64,000 nucleotides of DNA. Source: JANQPX01 sp039197065. GTDB taxonomy: Bacteria > Pseudomonadota > Alphaproteobacteria > Geminicoccales > Geminicoccaceae. The notes under the pieces were generated by a model. It was given only the letters and a program-made list of their open reading frames with translations. It ran no database searches and was not told the origin of the DNA. Of this stretch, positions 16,104 through 26,958 are shown in pieces; position 1 is the stretch's first letter; each line of letters begins with the position of its first letter. The translations under genes were made by a program, and so were the position numbers. Where the stretch lies: the NCBI GenBank assembly GCA_039197065.1, contig JBCCUL010000004.1, forward strand, positions 248,001 to 312,000, read 5' to 3'.

Positions 16104-16828
16104 AGACCCTTCAGCACCTCGCGCGAAAATTCGGCTACGATCTGACGCCGTCGAAGAAAAAGAAGACCCCAAGCGCTCAGCTGGCCGCGGTGCTCGAATA
16201 TCACCGCATCGACACGGTGCTCGATGTCGGCGCCAATGTTGGCCAGTACGGCCAGCGCCTCCGGAACTGGGGCTATGGAGGCCGCATCGTCTCCTTCGAA
16301 CCGCTAAAAGATACGCATCAGGAACTATCGGCAAGGGCGGCGTCCGATCGGCTCTGGGATGTGGCGCCGCGCATGGCGATCGGCGATGTCGACGGCGAGA
16401 TCGATATCCAGGTCTCCGCCGAAAGCGACATGAGCTCGATCCTCCCGCAGAACGAGCTGCTGCAGGAAGTCTCACCAAGCTCCGCCATCCAGTCGACTGA
16501 ACATGTCCCTATCCATCGCCTCGACAGCATCGCAAAGGACTATGTCGACGCAGAAAGCCGGGCCTTCCTCAAGATCGACACCCAGGGCTTCGAGCCCCAG
16601 GTCCTGGATGGCGGCGAGGCGCTGCTGCCCCAGCTTGTCGGCATTCAACTCGAAATGTCCCTGCTGCCCCTCTACCAGGGCGAGCACGACTACCAGGCCA
16701 TGATCCAGCGGCTGGCAGCCGCGGGCTTTACCTTGCATTTGGTGTTACCGGGATATTTCGAGCGGAAGCTGGCGCGCATGGTGGAGATCGATGGGGTGTT
16801 CATCCGGGACGAGCAACCCGCCGGATGA
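16100..16828 (+). CDS. FkbM-family SAM-dependent methyltransferase
   Basis: A 242-residue methyltransferase. Motif I is LDVGANVGQYGQRL, the acidic-loop segment is SFEPLKDTHQEL, and the FkbM signature FLKIDTQGFEPQVL is near residue 157. FkbM proteins O-methylate polysaccharides or small molecules. The start is ATG 16100, overlapping the cyclase stop (ATGA) with AGGAGG just upstream. The frame is open further upstream only because it runs inside the cyclase gene. The residues after the start include a lysine-rich patch (KKKKT). The pairing with a cyclase gene is unusual and unexplained. Confidence 0.88.
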   Translation: MKTLQHLARKFGYDLTPSKKKKTPSAQLAAVLEYHRIDTVLDVGANVGQYGQRLRNWGYGGRIVSFEPLKDTHQELSARAASDRLWDVAPRMAIGDVDGEIDIQVSAESDMSSILPQNELLQEVSPSSAIQSTEHVPIHRLDSIAKDYVDAESRAFLKIDTQGFEPQVLDGGEALLPQLVGIQLEMSLLPLYQGEHDYQAMIQRLAAAGFTLHLVLPGYFERKLARMVEIDGVFIRDEQPAG

Positions 16829-16842
16829 TCGATCGATCCTGC

Positions 16843-17949
16843 TTACGTGCCCGAGACCTTGTCGAAACGCCAGTTATCATCATAGACGTCCGGCAGTTCC
16901 ATGCCGCTATGCGCCGCATAGAGTTCGAGCTGCGGAATGACCCAGCGGCAGATGCTGGATCGAGAAAGACGTTCGCGAATTTTCAAGACACTTTCATCCC
17001 GATCGCCGGGAACATAGATGTAGCAACCCGGGCTTCCGCCCCGGTCGTAAAGGTTCTTGCCTGCAACCGTGACCAGCCGCACGGAGACGGGCTTTTTCTC
17101 GTGATGACGACCGAGCAGTCTTTCCAGATGATCTTCCATTGATGGGTCTCGAAAGGGTTCCCAAGCCTTGGGCACATTGACGGGAATTTCTTTGAAGCCA
17201 TGCCAACCGGTATGCAAGGCAAAGTTGCGGTGGATTTCGTAGTTTGCATAGACAAGGTAGCTCACAACGGCGGTTGCAACGTCAGCGTCCGAAAAAGGCT
17301 GGCGCAATCGGCGGATCATCCCGGGCAGCACTTTCGCTGCCGTCTGACGCGCATCGCCAACCTGTCCCAGCGCCGCGGACGCGTCGTCTCGAAAGTGCTT
17401 TGAGCCCGCAACCTCGATGTTCATGCGATCGAAGGCAGCCAGCCCATTCCTGAGCGCGCTGATCAGGCCATCAGATGAGTCCGGCCAGGTGATCGTCGCC
17501 TGCTTCCAGTCTCGACCGAATTGTTTAAGCGCCGTCCCGACACCCGCCTCGTCAACACTGTAGGGACTGATCATCGTCAGGATCGGTCCGGCGATCACGG
17601 GTGATACCGGCGCAGAAGACTTTGACGATGAAGCGCCAGAAGGCGAATCCGGAAGCTGCGTATGGTCTTCGTTCTGAGCGGCCCGGTCGCCGCGCTTTAC
17701 GACGGGAACGAAGAGGATGAACAGGCAGACGACGATGAAGAAGCCAGCCAGTCCGGCGATGCGTCTATCGACGATGACGTCGGCTGGATCGACGATCCGG
17801 ACATAGGGCAGCTCATTGGTAAGTTCGAGCGGAACGCCCAACCCGATCGCCAGACCGACAACGGCGAAGAAAAGGATAACAAACCACCACCAGCCAGGGA
17901 CCTGATAATGCTGATGCAGGGAGGCGACCAATGGCATACGCTTAGACAT
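16843..17949 (-). CDS. hypothetical protein with two membrane segments and a cytosolic domain
   Basis: A 368-residue protein that I do not recognise. Two hydrophobic segments near the N-terminus (WWFVILFFAVVGLAIGLGV, about 21-40, and IAGLAGFFIVVCLFILFVP, about 64-84) flank a short charged loop. A low-complexity Ser/Pro-rich linker (about 100-120) leads to a roughly 245-residue soluble domain without obvious motifs. Start ATG 17949 is chosen over TTG 17958. It stands alone, convergent with the FkbM gene and divergent from the transaminase gene. Base composition is slightly lower in G+C than the neighbours, hinting at an accessory gene. Confidence 0.7.
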   Translation of the reverse strand: MSKRMPLVASLHQHYQVPGWWWFVILFFAVVGLAIGLGVPLELTNELPYVRIVDPADVIVDRRIAGLAGFFIVVCLFILFVPVVKRGDRAAQNEDHTQLPDSPSGASSSKSSAPVSPVIAGPILTMISPYSVDEAGVGTALKQFGRDWKQATITWPDSSDGLISALRNGLAAFDRMNIEVAGSKHFRDDASAALGQVGDARQTAAKVLPGMIRRLRQPFSDADVATAVVSYLVYANYEIHRNFALHTGWHGFKEIPVNVPKAWEPFRDPSMEDHLERLLGRHHEKKPVSVRLVTVAGKNLYDRGGSPGCYIYVPGDRDESVLKIRERLSRSSICRWVIPQLELYAAHSGMELPDVYDDNWRFDKVSGT

Positions 17950-18138
17950 GACACCCAAGCTTTCTTAGACAAATTGGACCGTTTCAAATCTGTCCGACAG
18001 CATAGTCGACGGTTGCTGTCGGGTCACGTCCGGGTTCGCCTATGCGCCTTTGCTGAAATCCCCTGACAAACATCGGTATCGGTAGCATAAGGAAGTCTTG
18101 GAGAACGCATGACAACGTCGACTCGCGAGGAAACCACC

Positions 18139-18999
18139 ATGCCCAACATCGCCTATGTAAACGGCGAATTTCTCCCTGAAGACCAGGCGAAGGTCTCGAT
18201 TTTCGATCGCGGTTTTCTGTTCGGCGACGGCATTTACGAGGTGACGCCGGTGATCGACGGGCGGCTGGTGGATCGCGCCGCGCATATGGGGCGGCTGAAG
18301 CGGTCGCTTGGCGAAGTTCGGATCGATCCGCCTGTCCCCTTTGAGGAAATCGACGCCCTGCAGGCGATGCTGGTCGAAAAGAACGGGGTGACCGAAGGAC
18401 GGGTCTATCTCCAGGTCAGTCGCGGTGTCGCCGAACGCGACTTCCCCTTTCCTAAGGATCCGAGACCCTCCCTGGTGATGTTCGCGCGTCAGGCTTCTTT
18501 CGTCGACACCGAAGCGTCAAGACGCGGCATCCGGGTAAAGACGGTGCCGGATCTTCGCTGGAAACGCCGGGACATCAAGACCGTGATGCTGCTGGCGTCG
18601 GCCATGGCCAAGCAGGAGGCGATCGAAGCCGGGTTCGACGATGCCTGGATGGTGGAAGACGGCCTTGTCACCGAGGGCAGTTCGAACAACGCCTATATCG
18701 TCAAGGACGGCGTCATCAAAACCCGCCACCTGTCCAACGATATCCTTCCAGGCTGCACGCGGCGCGCACTCCTGGCGCTGGTGGATGAAACCGAGGTCAA
18801 GGTGGAGGAACGACCCTTCTCGCCCGATGAAGCGAGGTCGGCGGACGAAGCGTTCATCACATCGGCGACCAATCTGGTCATGCCCGTCGTTGGCATCGAC
18901 GACCAGATGCTCGGCGACGGTGCGCCCGGTCCGATCACCAAGCGCCTTCGCCAGCTCTACATCGATCATGCGCGTTCGGAGGCCACGCCGGCGGCGTAG
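18139..18999 (+). CDS. dat: D-amino acid (D-alanine) transaminase
   Basis: A 286-residue fold-type IV PLP enzyme. The start reads AYVNGEFLPEDQAKVSIFDRGFLFGDGIYE as in D-alanine aminotransferases. The PLP lysine lies in RRDIKTVMLL (about residue 146), equivalent to Lys145 of the Bacillus enzyme, and EGSSNNAYIV and the C-terminal FITSATNLVMPVV complete the active site. It interconverts D-alanine and D-glutamate, feeding peptidoglycan precursors, in the cytosol. ATG 18139 follows GAGGAAA. A longer frame to 18109 has no such signal. Branched-chain aminotransferase is the near alternative, but the N-terminus favours the D-amino acid enzyme. Confidence 0.9.
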   Translation: MPNIAYVNGEFLPEDQAKVSIFDRGFLFGDGIYEVTPVIDGRLVDRAAHMGRLKRSLGEVRIDPPVPFEEIDALQAMLVEKNGVTEGRVYLQVSRGVAERDFPFPKDPRPSLVMFARQASFVDTEASRRGIRVKTVPDLRWKRRDIKTVMLLASAMAKQEAIEAGFDDAWMVEDGLVTEGSSNNAYIVKDGVIKTRHLSNDILPGCTRRALLALVDETEVKVEERPFSPDEARSADEAFITSATNLVMPVVGIDDQMLGDGAPGPITKRLRQLYIDHARSEATPAA

Positions 19000-19025
19000 C
19001 CTCCGTCAGCAGCGACAGGCGGGTC

Positions 19026-20963
<1,938 letters not shown>

Positions 20964-21159
20964 GATCATACCTGGAGATTGTCTTTTTAATCGCCGCCCA
21001 TAGTCCAGGGCCGCGTCATCGCTTGCAAGGGTTCTAAACCATCGTGGTTAAAATTTCGTCAATATCGCCGACCCTGCGCTTCCGGATTTACCCGAGCCCC
21101 CTCAAAGCGTATGAGTCCGGCAGATCTCCAAAAGAAAACGGCCGTTCAGGAGAGGAAAC

Positions 21160-21921
21160 TTGCCTGCGCTCGACATTCCCTATGACGACTATCGAACCTC
21201 CCATCAGGGTAAGGGCGAGGACTATCAGAACAGATTTTCAGGCGCCTCCCACCGGGCGCTGATGTGGCGGATCGAGCAACGCATTTTGAAGGCTCTGCTG
21301 CACAAGCATTTTGCTGAGCCGGGTCAGGTGCGGCTCTTGGACTTCGCTTGCGGGACGGGGCGGATCCTTCGCCTGCTCGAATCCGACGTTGGAACCGCCA
21401 CGGGCGTCGACGTCGCCCAGTCCATGCTGGATGTGGCAAAGCGGCACGTCCAAAAGGCGAGGCTGCTTTGTGCCGATATCACGAAGGCCGATGACCTGGA
21501 TGACCAGCGCTTCGACCTGATTACGGCGTTTCGATTCTTTCCGAATGCCGAACCGGCGCTTCGCGACGAGGCCATGGCGAAGCTGGTGGCCCTCCTGGCG
21601 CCGGGCGGCCTGTTGATGTTCAACAACCATCTTCGCCTTGATAGTGCACGCCATCGCGCTCTCCTGGCCAAAGACCGGCGCGGCCGGCTGAAAAACCGGC
21701 GGCGGCTGCACGGCATGTCCGACAGGGAGGTTGCCGATCTGGCTGCACGCCACGGTCTCGAAATCGTGGAGAGCCGTCATCTCGGCGTCCTGCCCGTCAC
21801 CAAGGAGCAAAAGCCGCTTCGCTTCAGCAGACTGGCGCTCGGCATCGAACGTCTGGCGGCGCGCTCGCGGTTGCTGGCGCCGCTCGCAGGCCTGAAGATC
21901 CATGTGCTGCGCCAGCGTTAA
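21160..21921 (+). CDS. class I SAM-dependent methyltransferase (TTG start)
   Basis: A 253-residue Rossmann-fold methyltransferase. Motif I is LLDFACGTGRILRLLE (near 59), the acidic residue is in GVDVAQSMLDVA, and motif IV is FDLITAFRFFPNAEP. It is of the type seen in polysaccharide and antibiotic clusters. The start is TTG 21160, supported by AGGAGAGG 5 bases upstream. No ATG fits. Six bases separate it from the next gene, and a glycosyltransferase follows, so the three genes look like a small glycan-modification operon. The acceptor is unknown. Confidence 0.82.
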   Translation: MPALDIPYDDYRTSHQGKGEDYQNRFSGASHRALMWRIEQRILKALLHKHFAEPGQVRLLDFACGTGRILRLLESDVGTATGVDVAQSMLDVAKRHVQKARLLCADITKADDLDDQRFDLITAFRFFPNAEPALRDEAMAKLVALLAPGGLLMFNNHLRLDSARHRALLAKDRRGRLKNRRRLHGMSDREVADLAARHGLEIVESRHLGVLPVTKEQKPLRFSRLALGIERLAARSRLLAPLAGLKIHVLRQR

Positions 21922-21927
21922 GACATC

Positions 21928-22725
21928 ATGATGCTGATCGAGCTGATCGGCCCCGCCGGCATCGGCAAGACGACCACCGCAAAGGGGGCGGAGGCGATCT
22001 TGCGCGAGAAGGGCGTCGATGTTCTCGGTTTCGACGAGCTTGAGCGCCTCGAGAGCGAGATCGGCACCCGTTCCGTTCGGCGTTACGGCCGATGGGGACG
22101 TGCTTGGTTCGTCATCTCCATGCTGTGTCGGCGTCCGGATATCACCCTTCCCGTCCTGCTGCTGCCGCATATCTACGGTGCGGAGGTGAGCACGGGTTCG
22201 CGAGGGCGGCGCAGGCGGCGCGCCAGACGGGTGCTCGGTCATGTCCGCCTGGCGCTTTCCTTGCGTCATATGCCGTCGGATCGCGTGGCCTTGCTCGATG
22301 AGGGGTTTACCCAGGTGCTTTGGACGCTCTTGATCGACTCGCGGTCCCTTCGAGCCTCCTGGCTGGTCCGCTTCGTTCTCAAACGTTACCACGCGGCCGT
22401 CGGCCAGGCGGGGGTTTGTTTCGACGCGGACGATACCACCATCGAACGGCGGGCGTTTGCCCGTGAAGCCAACAGCCGCTTCAGCCGGGACAGTACGGAG
22501 GAGCAGCGCCGCGCATTTGGACGCTGGCTCGACTTTCATCGGCAGCTCGTGGATCTGGTTCCGCCGGCGCTGACCCGAAACAGGATCGCCATGGCGGGCT
22601 CGCGCGACAGCGCGACGGCAGAACTTGTCAAAGCAGTTGAAGCTATCCTTCGGGGCGATGGCAGGAAAAATCGGAAAGAGCCTGAAACGAACCTCCTGAC
22701 CTCGACGCCGGAGGCTTCAGGCTGA
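21928..22725 (+). CDS. P-loop NTPase/kinase-like protein of a glycan cassette
   Basis: A 265-residue protein with a Walker A motif at the very N-terminus (LIGPAGIGKTTTAKGAE, residues about 5-21) and a likely acidic motif in VALLDEGFTQ near 121-130. The rest is not recognised. A basic stretch (RGRRRRRARR) lies near 92-101 and the C-terminal 30 residues are polar. It could be a small-molecule kinase or a regulatory ATPase. Because it sits between a methyltransferase gene and a GT4 gene with little spacing, a role in modifying or exporting a surface glycan is the best guess. It starts at ATG 21928 or 21931. Confidence 0.65.
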   Translation: MMLIELIGPAGIGKTTTAKGAEAILREKGVDVLGFDELERLESEIGTRSVRRYGRWGRAWFVISMLCRRPDITLPVLLLPHIYGAEVSTGSRGRRRRRARRVLGHVRLALSLRHMPSDRVALLDEGFTQVLWTLLIDSRSLRASWLVRFVLKRYHAAVGQAGVCFDADDTTIERRAFAREANSRFSRDSTEEQRRAFGRWLDFHRQLVDLVPPALTRNRIAMAGSRDSATAELVKAVEAILRGDGRKNRKEPETNLLTSTPEASG

Positions 22726-22764
22726 TGTCGGGCGCTTCAAGACGATGACATCGGTTCTTTGGAT

Positions 22765-23946
22765 ATGACCGGGACTAACGGACGGCATATCGGCTTCTTC
22801 ATGTACGGGCTGACCGGCGGCGGCGTGGCCAGACGCATCGCCACCCTCATCAATGCGCTTGCCGAGCGCGGCGACAGGGTCGAGCTGCTGCTGGCGCGCG
22901 GCGGCAATCCCGGCGGCATCGAGATCGACGATCAGGTCACGGTCTTGCCGCTGGACGGCTGGCGAAGCCGGCTCCCCTGGGTGCGCGGCAAGCGTCTGCG
23001 TGAATTCGCTGGGGTCCGAGGGGCCCTTGCCGCCTATATGCGTCAAAGCCGACCTGACGTGATGATTGCCGCCGATACCTTCGCCAATCTCACGGCGCTA
23101 GAGGCCCGACTACAGTCTGGCCAGTCGCTGCCGCTGATCATCGGACAGCGCACCCATTTGTCGGCTTTCCTCGACGAGCGCTTCGAGGGGAGAGACCGCG
23201 AGGCGATGATGGCGCGGATCCTTCGGCTCTACCCGCTGGCCGACGCGATCGTCGGCGTGTCCAAAGGTGTTTCTTCCGATCTGGTTCGCATGGGTGTCCC
23301 CGAAGATGGCATCACGACCATCTACAGCTCGATCATCGGCCCCGACACGCCGACGCTTGCCGCCGCCCCCATCGAGCACCCCTGGTTTCAGGAGGGGCAG
23401 CCGCCGGTCATTCTCTCCATAGGGCGCATCACGGCGGCGAAGGATTTTCCGACCTTGCTTAGGGCGTTTGCCCGCCTCGTGGACAGCGGACGCGATCTGC
23501 GCCTGGTCATTCTGGGAGCGGCGAAGTCCGAAAAGAAGAATGATCGCCTGCTCGATCTCGCAAGCACGCTTGGTATCCGGGACCGGCTCGACCTGCCAAG
23601 CGCCGTCGTCAATCCCTTTCGCTTCATCGCGAGGAGCGCGCTTCTTGCCTGCAGTTCGAAGCGGGAAGGTCTGCCGGCAACCCTGGTCGAAGCGCTTGCC
23701 TGCGGCACGCCCGTGGTCAGCACCGACTGTCCGAGCGGTCCTGCCGAGATCCTGACGGACGAGACGATCGGCCGGCTGGTGCCGGTCGGTGATCATCAGG
23801 CAATGGCGGATGCGATGGCGGCGACACTCGATAATCCACCCGACGCGGCGGATCTGATGCGGAGTGCCGAGAGGTTCGCGAACCAGACGTCGGTCGACGC
23901 CTATTCAGCGCTTATCGACGAGCTGCGTCTGAAGCTGGCGGCCTGA
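22765..23946 (+). CDS. glycosyltransferase family 4 protein
   Basis: A 393-residue GT-B fold glycosyltransferase. The N-terminal acceptor domain starts HIGFFMYGLTGGGVARR with the usual glycine-rich loop. The C-terminal donor domain has LSIGRITAAKDFPTLLRAF near 214-232 and the EX7E motif region SSKREGLPATLVEALACGTPVV near 297-318. It transfers a sugar from a nucleotide-sugar to a lipid or glycan acceptor at the cytoplasmic membrane face. Start ATG 22765, with TTG 22759 possible. It is the third gene of the methyltransferase/P-loop/GT4 group. Confidence 0.9.
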   Translation: MTGTNGRHIGFFMYGLTGGGVARRIATLINALAERGDRVELLLARGGNPGGIEIDDQVTVLPLDGWRSRLPWVRGKRLREFAGVRGALAAYMRQSRPDVMIAADTFANLTALEARLQSGQSLPLIIGQRTHLSAFLDERFEGRDREAMMARILRLYPLADAIVGVSKGVSSDLVRMGVPEDGITTIYSSIIGPDTPTLAAAPIEHPWFQEGQPPVILSIGRITAAKDFPTLLRAFARLVDSGRDLRLVILGAAKSEKKNDRLLDLASTLGIRDRLDLPSAVVNPFRFIARSALLACSSKREGLPATLVEALACGTPVVSTDCPSGPAEILTDETIGRLVPVGDHQAMADAMAATLDNPPDAADLMRSAERFANQTSVDAYSALIDELRLKLAA

Positions 23947-23967
23947 GGCGAAGGTGGGTTTGCTCCA

Positions 23968-24651
23968 TCACCCGCCGAATTGAGCGCGCACACTATCGGC
24001 AAGGGGACCAAGATCGTCAGCGCCCTGATACATCATGCGCAACGCGACGAACACGATCACGAGAAGCCCGATATAGGCGATCCAGCGGTGCCGGTTGAGC
24101 AGACGCGCGATCCAGGCGGCGGCGAGTCCCATGAGTGCGATCGACAAGGCGAGACCGAAGATCAGCGCTGCCGGATGCTCCTTGGCCGCGCCGGCAACGG
24201 CGAGAACATTGTCCAGAGACATGGAGATGTCGGCGATCATGATCTGGGTGATCGCACGTCCAAACGACTTTTTCTGTTGCGGAGCGGCGATCGTGCCGTC
24301 GGCGTTCAGGTCGGCATCCGCCAGGGCTTCCTCAGCCATATCTTGCTGATGGGCCGTGGTGCGCAGATCTTCCCAGAGCTTCCAGGCGACCCAGAGAAGG
24401 AGCAGACCGCCGGCGAACAGCAGGCCGACGATGGCCAGAAGCTGGACGGTGACCACGGCGAGCATGATGCGCATCACCGTGGCGGCGATAATGCCGTAGA
24501 AGATGGCCTTTCGTCGCTGGTCCGGCGGCAGGCCAGCCGCCGCCATGCCGATCACGATCGCATTGTCGCCGGCGAGAACCAGATCGATCATGATGACCTG
24601 GGCAAACGCCCAAAGCGTCGCCGTGTCAAAGGACGGAAGAAGGGCTTCCAT
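23968..24651 (-). CDS. TerC-family integral membrane protein
   Basis: A 227-residue inner-membrane protein with about seven hydrophobic segments. The TerC signatures are present twice: QVIMIDLVLAGDNAIVIGMA near residues 18-37 and IMIADISMSLDNVLAVAGAA near 137-156, each with the conserved Asp/Asn residues of the family's metal site. A charged loop of about 40 residues separates the halves. TerC-type proteins export manganese or help load metals into exported enzymes. No yybP-ykoY-like riboswitch is visible in the 92 bp upstream. Convergent with the GT4 gene. Confidence 0.9.
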   Translation of the reverse strand: MEALLPSFDTATLWAFAQVIMIDLVLAGDNAIVIGMAAAGLPPDQRRKAIFYGIIAATVMRIMLAVVTVQLLAIVGLLFAGGLLLLWVAWKLWEDLRTTAHQQDMAEEALADADLNADGTIAAPQQKKSFGRAITQIMIADISMSLDNVLAVAGAAKEHPAALIFGLALSIALMGLAAAWIARLLNRHRWIAYIGLLVIVFVALRMMYQGADDLGPLADSVRAQFGG

Positions 24652-24743
24652 GTCTAACGGGTAGTTTCAGAAGATATAGAGATGATGGCTTTCCTATGGA
24701 CCTGGTCGATCGCGAAGTCCCGATATGAGCGTCGCGGGCAGTG

Positions 24744-25589
24744 TCAGCGCTTTAGTATCGCCGCATGGTGGGCGATGTGCTCACCAATGAAGCTCGCCAT
24801 AAAGTAGTAGGAATGGTCGTAGCCTTCCTGCATGCGCAGCGTCAACGGCAGTGACGCGCCGTCGCAGGCTTCCTTCAGGAGTTCGGGCTTGAGCTGGCCT
24901 TCGAGAAAATCGTCGCCTGTCCCCTGATCCACCAGAACCAGTGAGCGCCAGGCGGTCGACTTGGCAAGCTCCGTTGCATCGTAATCGCGCCAGGCGTCCT
25001 GGTCGGCACCGAGATAGCCGCCGAGCGCCTTTTCGCCCCAGGGGCAGCGAAGCGGCGAACAGATCGGCGCGAAGGCCGACACGCTCTTATACTGGTCCGG
25101 ATTCTTAAACGCGATCGTCAGCGCGCCATGCCCCCCCATCGAATGCCCGAAAAGGCCTACGCGGCCCTCGTCGACCTTGAAGTGTTCGTTGACGACGGCG
25201 GGGAGTTCCTTGGTGATGTACGAGTACATTCGGTAATGTTTTGCCCAGGGCTCCAGGGTCGCATCCACATAGAAGCCGGCGCCGCTGCCAAAATCATAAG
25301 CATCGTCTTCGTCTGGGATGTTCACGCCGCGCGGGCTGGTATCGGGGGCGACGATGATCACGCCATGCTCGGCGGCGTAGCGCTGGGCCCCCGCTTTCTC
25401 GGTCATGTTCGCCCAGGTGCAGGTCAGGCCGGACAGCCAGTAAAGCACTGGCAACTTGCCATCATCCACCGCCTGCGGCGGGGTGTAGACGGCGAACTCC
25501 ATGCGGCAGTCGGTTTCCTTGGCGTCATGGGCGTAGACGCCCTGGATGCCGCCATGCATGCGGTGCTGCTTCAGCGTTTCGATGGTCAT
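24744..25589 (-). CDS. fghA: S-formylglutathione hydrolase
   Basis: A 281-residue cytosolic esterase (esterase D type) that hydrolyses S-formylglutathione to formate and glutathione. The nucleophile is in GLFGHSMGGHGALT, the acid residue region is VDQGTGDDFLEGQLKPE, and the catalytic His is in EGYDHSYYFMASF. The conserved LSGLTCTWANMTEKAG block near residue 53 confirms the family. It lies 80 bp downstream of frmA on the same strand, completing the glutathione-dependent formaldehyde pathway. Confidence 0.96.
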   Translation of the reverse strand: MTIETLKQHRMHGGIQGVYAHDAKETDCRMEFAVYTPPQAVDDGKLPVLYWLSGLTCTWANMTEKAGAQRYAAEHGVIIVAPDTSPRGVNIPDEDDAYDFGSGAGFYVDATLEPWAKHYRMYSYITKELPAVVNEHFKVDEGRVGLFGHSMGGHGALTIAFKNPDQYKSVSAFAPICSPLRCPWGEKALGGYLGADQDAWRDYDATELAKSTAWRSLVLVDQGTGDDFLEGQLKPELLKEACDGASLPLTLRMQEGYDHSYYFMASFIGEHIAHHAAILKR

Positions 25590-25655
25590 TATTCATTCCT
25601 CAAAACGTGACGATGGCCGGCAGTTCCCTGCCAGCCACCGTCAAAAGTTCGGCCC

Positions 25656-25670
25656 GTCGCGGCCCGCGAC
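25656..25670 (-). terminator. GC-rich hairpin at the frmA stop codon
   Basis: GTCGCGGCCCGCGAC: arms GTCGC and GCGAC around GGCCC. On the minus-strand transcript the stem begins with the last base of the TAG stop of frmA (25670-25672). It lies between frmA and fghA, so it may be a processing or partial termination site that sets different expression of the two genes. Confidence 0.4.
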
Positions 25671-26779
25671 TAGTAGGTAACGACGCCGCGGATGCTCTCG
25701 CCTTTGTGCATCAGATCGAAGCCTTTGTTGATGTCTTCGAGCGGCATGGTGTGGGTGATCAGATCGTCGATATTGATCTTGCCGTCCATATACCAGTCGA
25801 CGATCTTCGGCACGTCCGTGCGGCCTCTGGCGCCGCCGAAGGCCGTGCCGCGCCAGGAACGGCCGGTCACCAGCTGGAAAGGCCGGGTGCTGATCTCGGC
25901 GCCGGCCGGCGCCACACCGATGATGATGCTCTCGCCCCAGCCCTTATGGGCGCATTCCAATGCCTGGCGCATCACCTCGACATTGCCTATGCACTCGAAG
26001 CTGTAATCCGCGCCGCCGCCGGTAAGATCGACGAGATAGGGGACGAGATCGCCTTCGACCTCTTTTGGATTGACGAAGTGGGTCATGCCGAATTTTTCGC
26101 CGATCGCTCGTCGGGCGGGGTTGAGGTCGACGCCGACGATCATGTTGGCGCCGGCAAGCTTTGCACCCTGGATCACATTGAGGCCGATACCGCCGAGACC
26201 GAACACGACCACATTCGAGCCGGGCTCGACCTTGGCGGTGTTGATGACGGCACCGATGCCCGTCGTGACGCCGCAGCCGATGTAGCAGATCTTGTCGAAC
26301 GGCGCGTCTTCCCGAACCTTGGCGAGCGCGATCTCGGGCACCACCGTGTAGTTGGCGAAGGTGGACGTGCCCATGTAGTGAAAGATCTTCTCCTTGCCGA
26401 GGGAAAAGCGCGAGGAGCCGTCGGGCATCAGGCCCTGGCCCTGGGTGGCGCGCACTTTCTGGCAGAGATTGGTTTTAGGATTCAGGCAATATTCGCATTC
26501 GCGGCACTCAGGGGTATAGAGCGGAATGACGTGGTCGCCCTTCTTGAGCGAGCTGACGCCAGGCCCGCAATCGACCACGACGCCAGCGCCCTCATGGCCG
26601 AGAATAGCTGGGAAAATGCCTTCGGGATCAGCGCCTGAGCGGGTGAATTCGTCGGTATGGCAAAGGCCGGTCGCCTTGATTTCGACCAGGACCTCACCCT
26701 CTTTCGGCCCTTCCAGCTGAACCGTTTCGATCGACAACGGCTCGCCGGCCTTATGCGCTACAGCAGCCCTTACATCCAT
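25670..26779 (-). CDS. frmA: S-(hydroxymethyl)glutathione dehydrogenase / class III alcohol dehydrogenase
   Basis: A 369-residue zinc-dependent medium-chain dehydrogenase that oxidises the glutathione-formaldehyde adduct with NAD. Catalytic zinc ligands are in CHTDEFTRSG and GHEGAG, structural zinc is bound by CRECEYCLNPKTNLC, and the nucleotide fold is VVVFGLGGIGLNVIQGA. The ending FDLMHKGESIRGVVTY is diagnostic of class III enzymes. It is upstream of fghA. The divergent 26780-26958 region probably holds its promoter. Expression is often induced by formaldehyde, but no frmR-like gene is seen nearby. Confidence 0.97.
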   Translation of the reverse strand: MDVRAAVAHKAGEPLSIETVQLEGPKEGEVLVEIKATGLCHTDEFTRSGADPEGIFPAILGHEGAGVVVDCGPGVSSLKKGDHVIPLYTPECRECEYCLNPKTNLCQKVRATQGQGLMPDGSSRFSLGKEKIFHYMGTSTFANYTVVPEIALAKVREDAPFDKICYIGCGVTTGIGAVINTAKVEPGSNVVVFGLGGIGLNVIQGAKLAGANMIVGVDLNPARRAIGEKFGMTHFVNPKEVEGDLVPYLVDLTGGGADYSFECIGNVEVMRQALECAHKGWGESIIIGVAPAGAEISTRPFQLVTGRSWRGTAFGGARGRTDVPKIVDWYMDGKINIDDLITHTMPLEDINKGFDLMHKGESIRGVVTY

Positions 26780-26958
26780 GATTTTTACGCCCCCCTATCA
26801 AGCGCTACGTAAAGTGCATCGAACCTGTCAGACCTGATCTACCGTTGCAAGTGTCGGCTTATCTCGTTTTCAGATGGACGTTTCATATCTGCATAATATA
26901 TTCTACCTATCGGTTCGATCGTCCTTTTGAACCATTTTTCAGGTAGGGATGGAGCGTT

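Noticed and set aside
21238..22539. 433-residue minus-strand frame across the methyltransferase and P-loop genes
   Set aside because: It spans two convincing plus-strand genes with Shine-Dalgarno sites and motifs. The antisense product is low-complexity and Arg/Gln-rich.
24652..24743. Possible manganese (yybP-ykoY) riboswitch upstream of the TerC gene
   Set aside because: Looked for because such riboswitches often precede TerC-like genes, but the 92-bp leader lacks the conserved stems.
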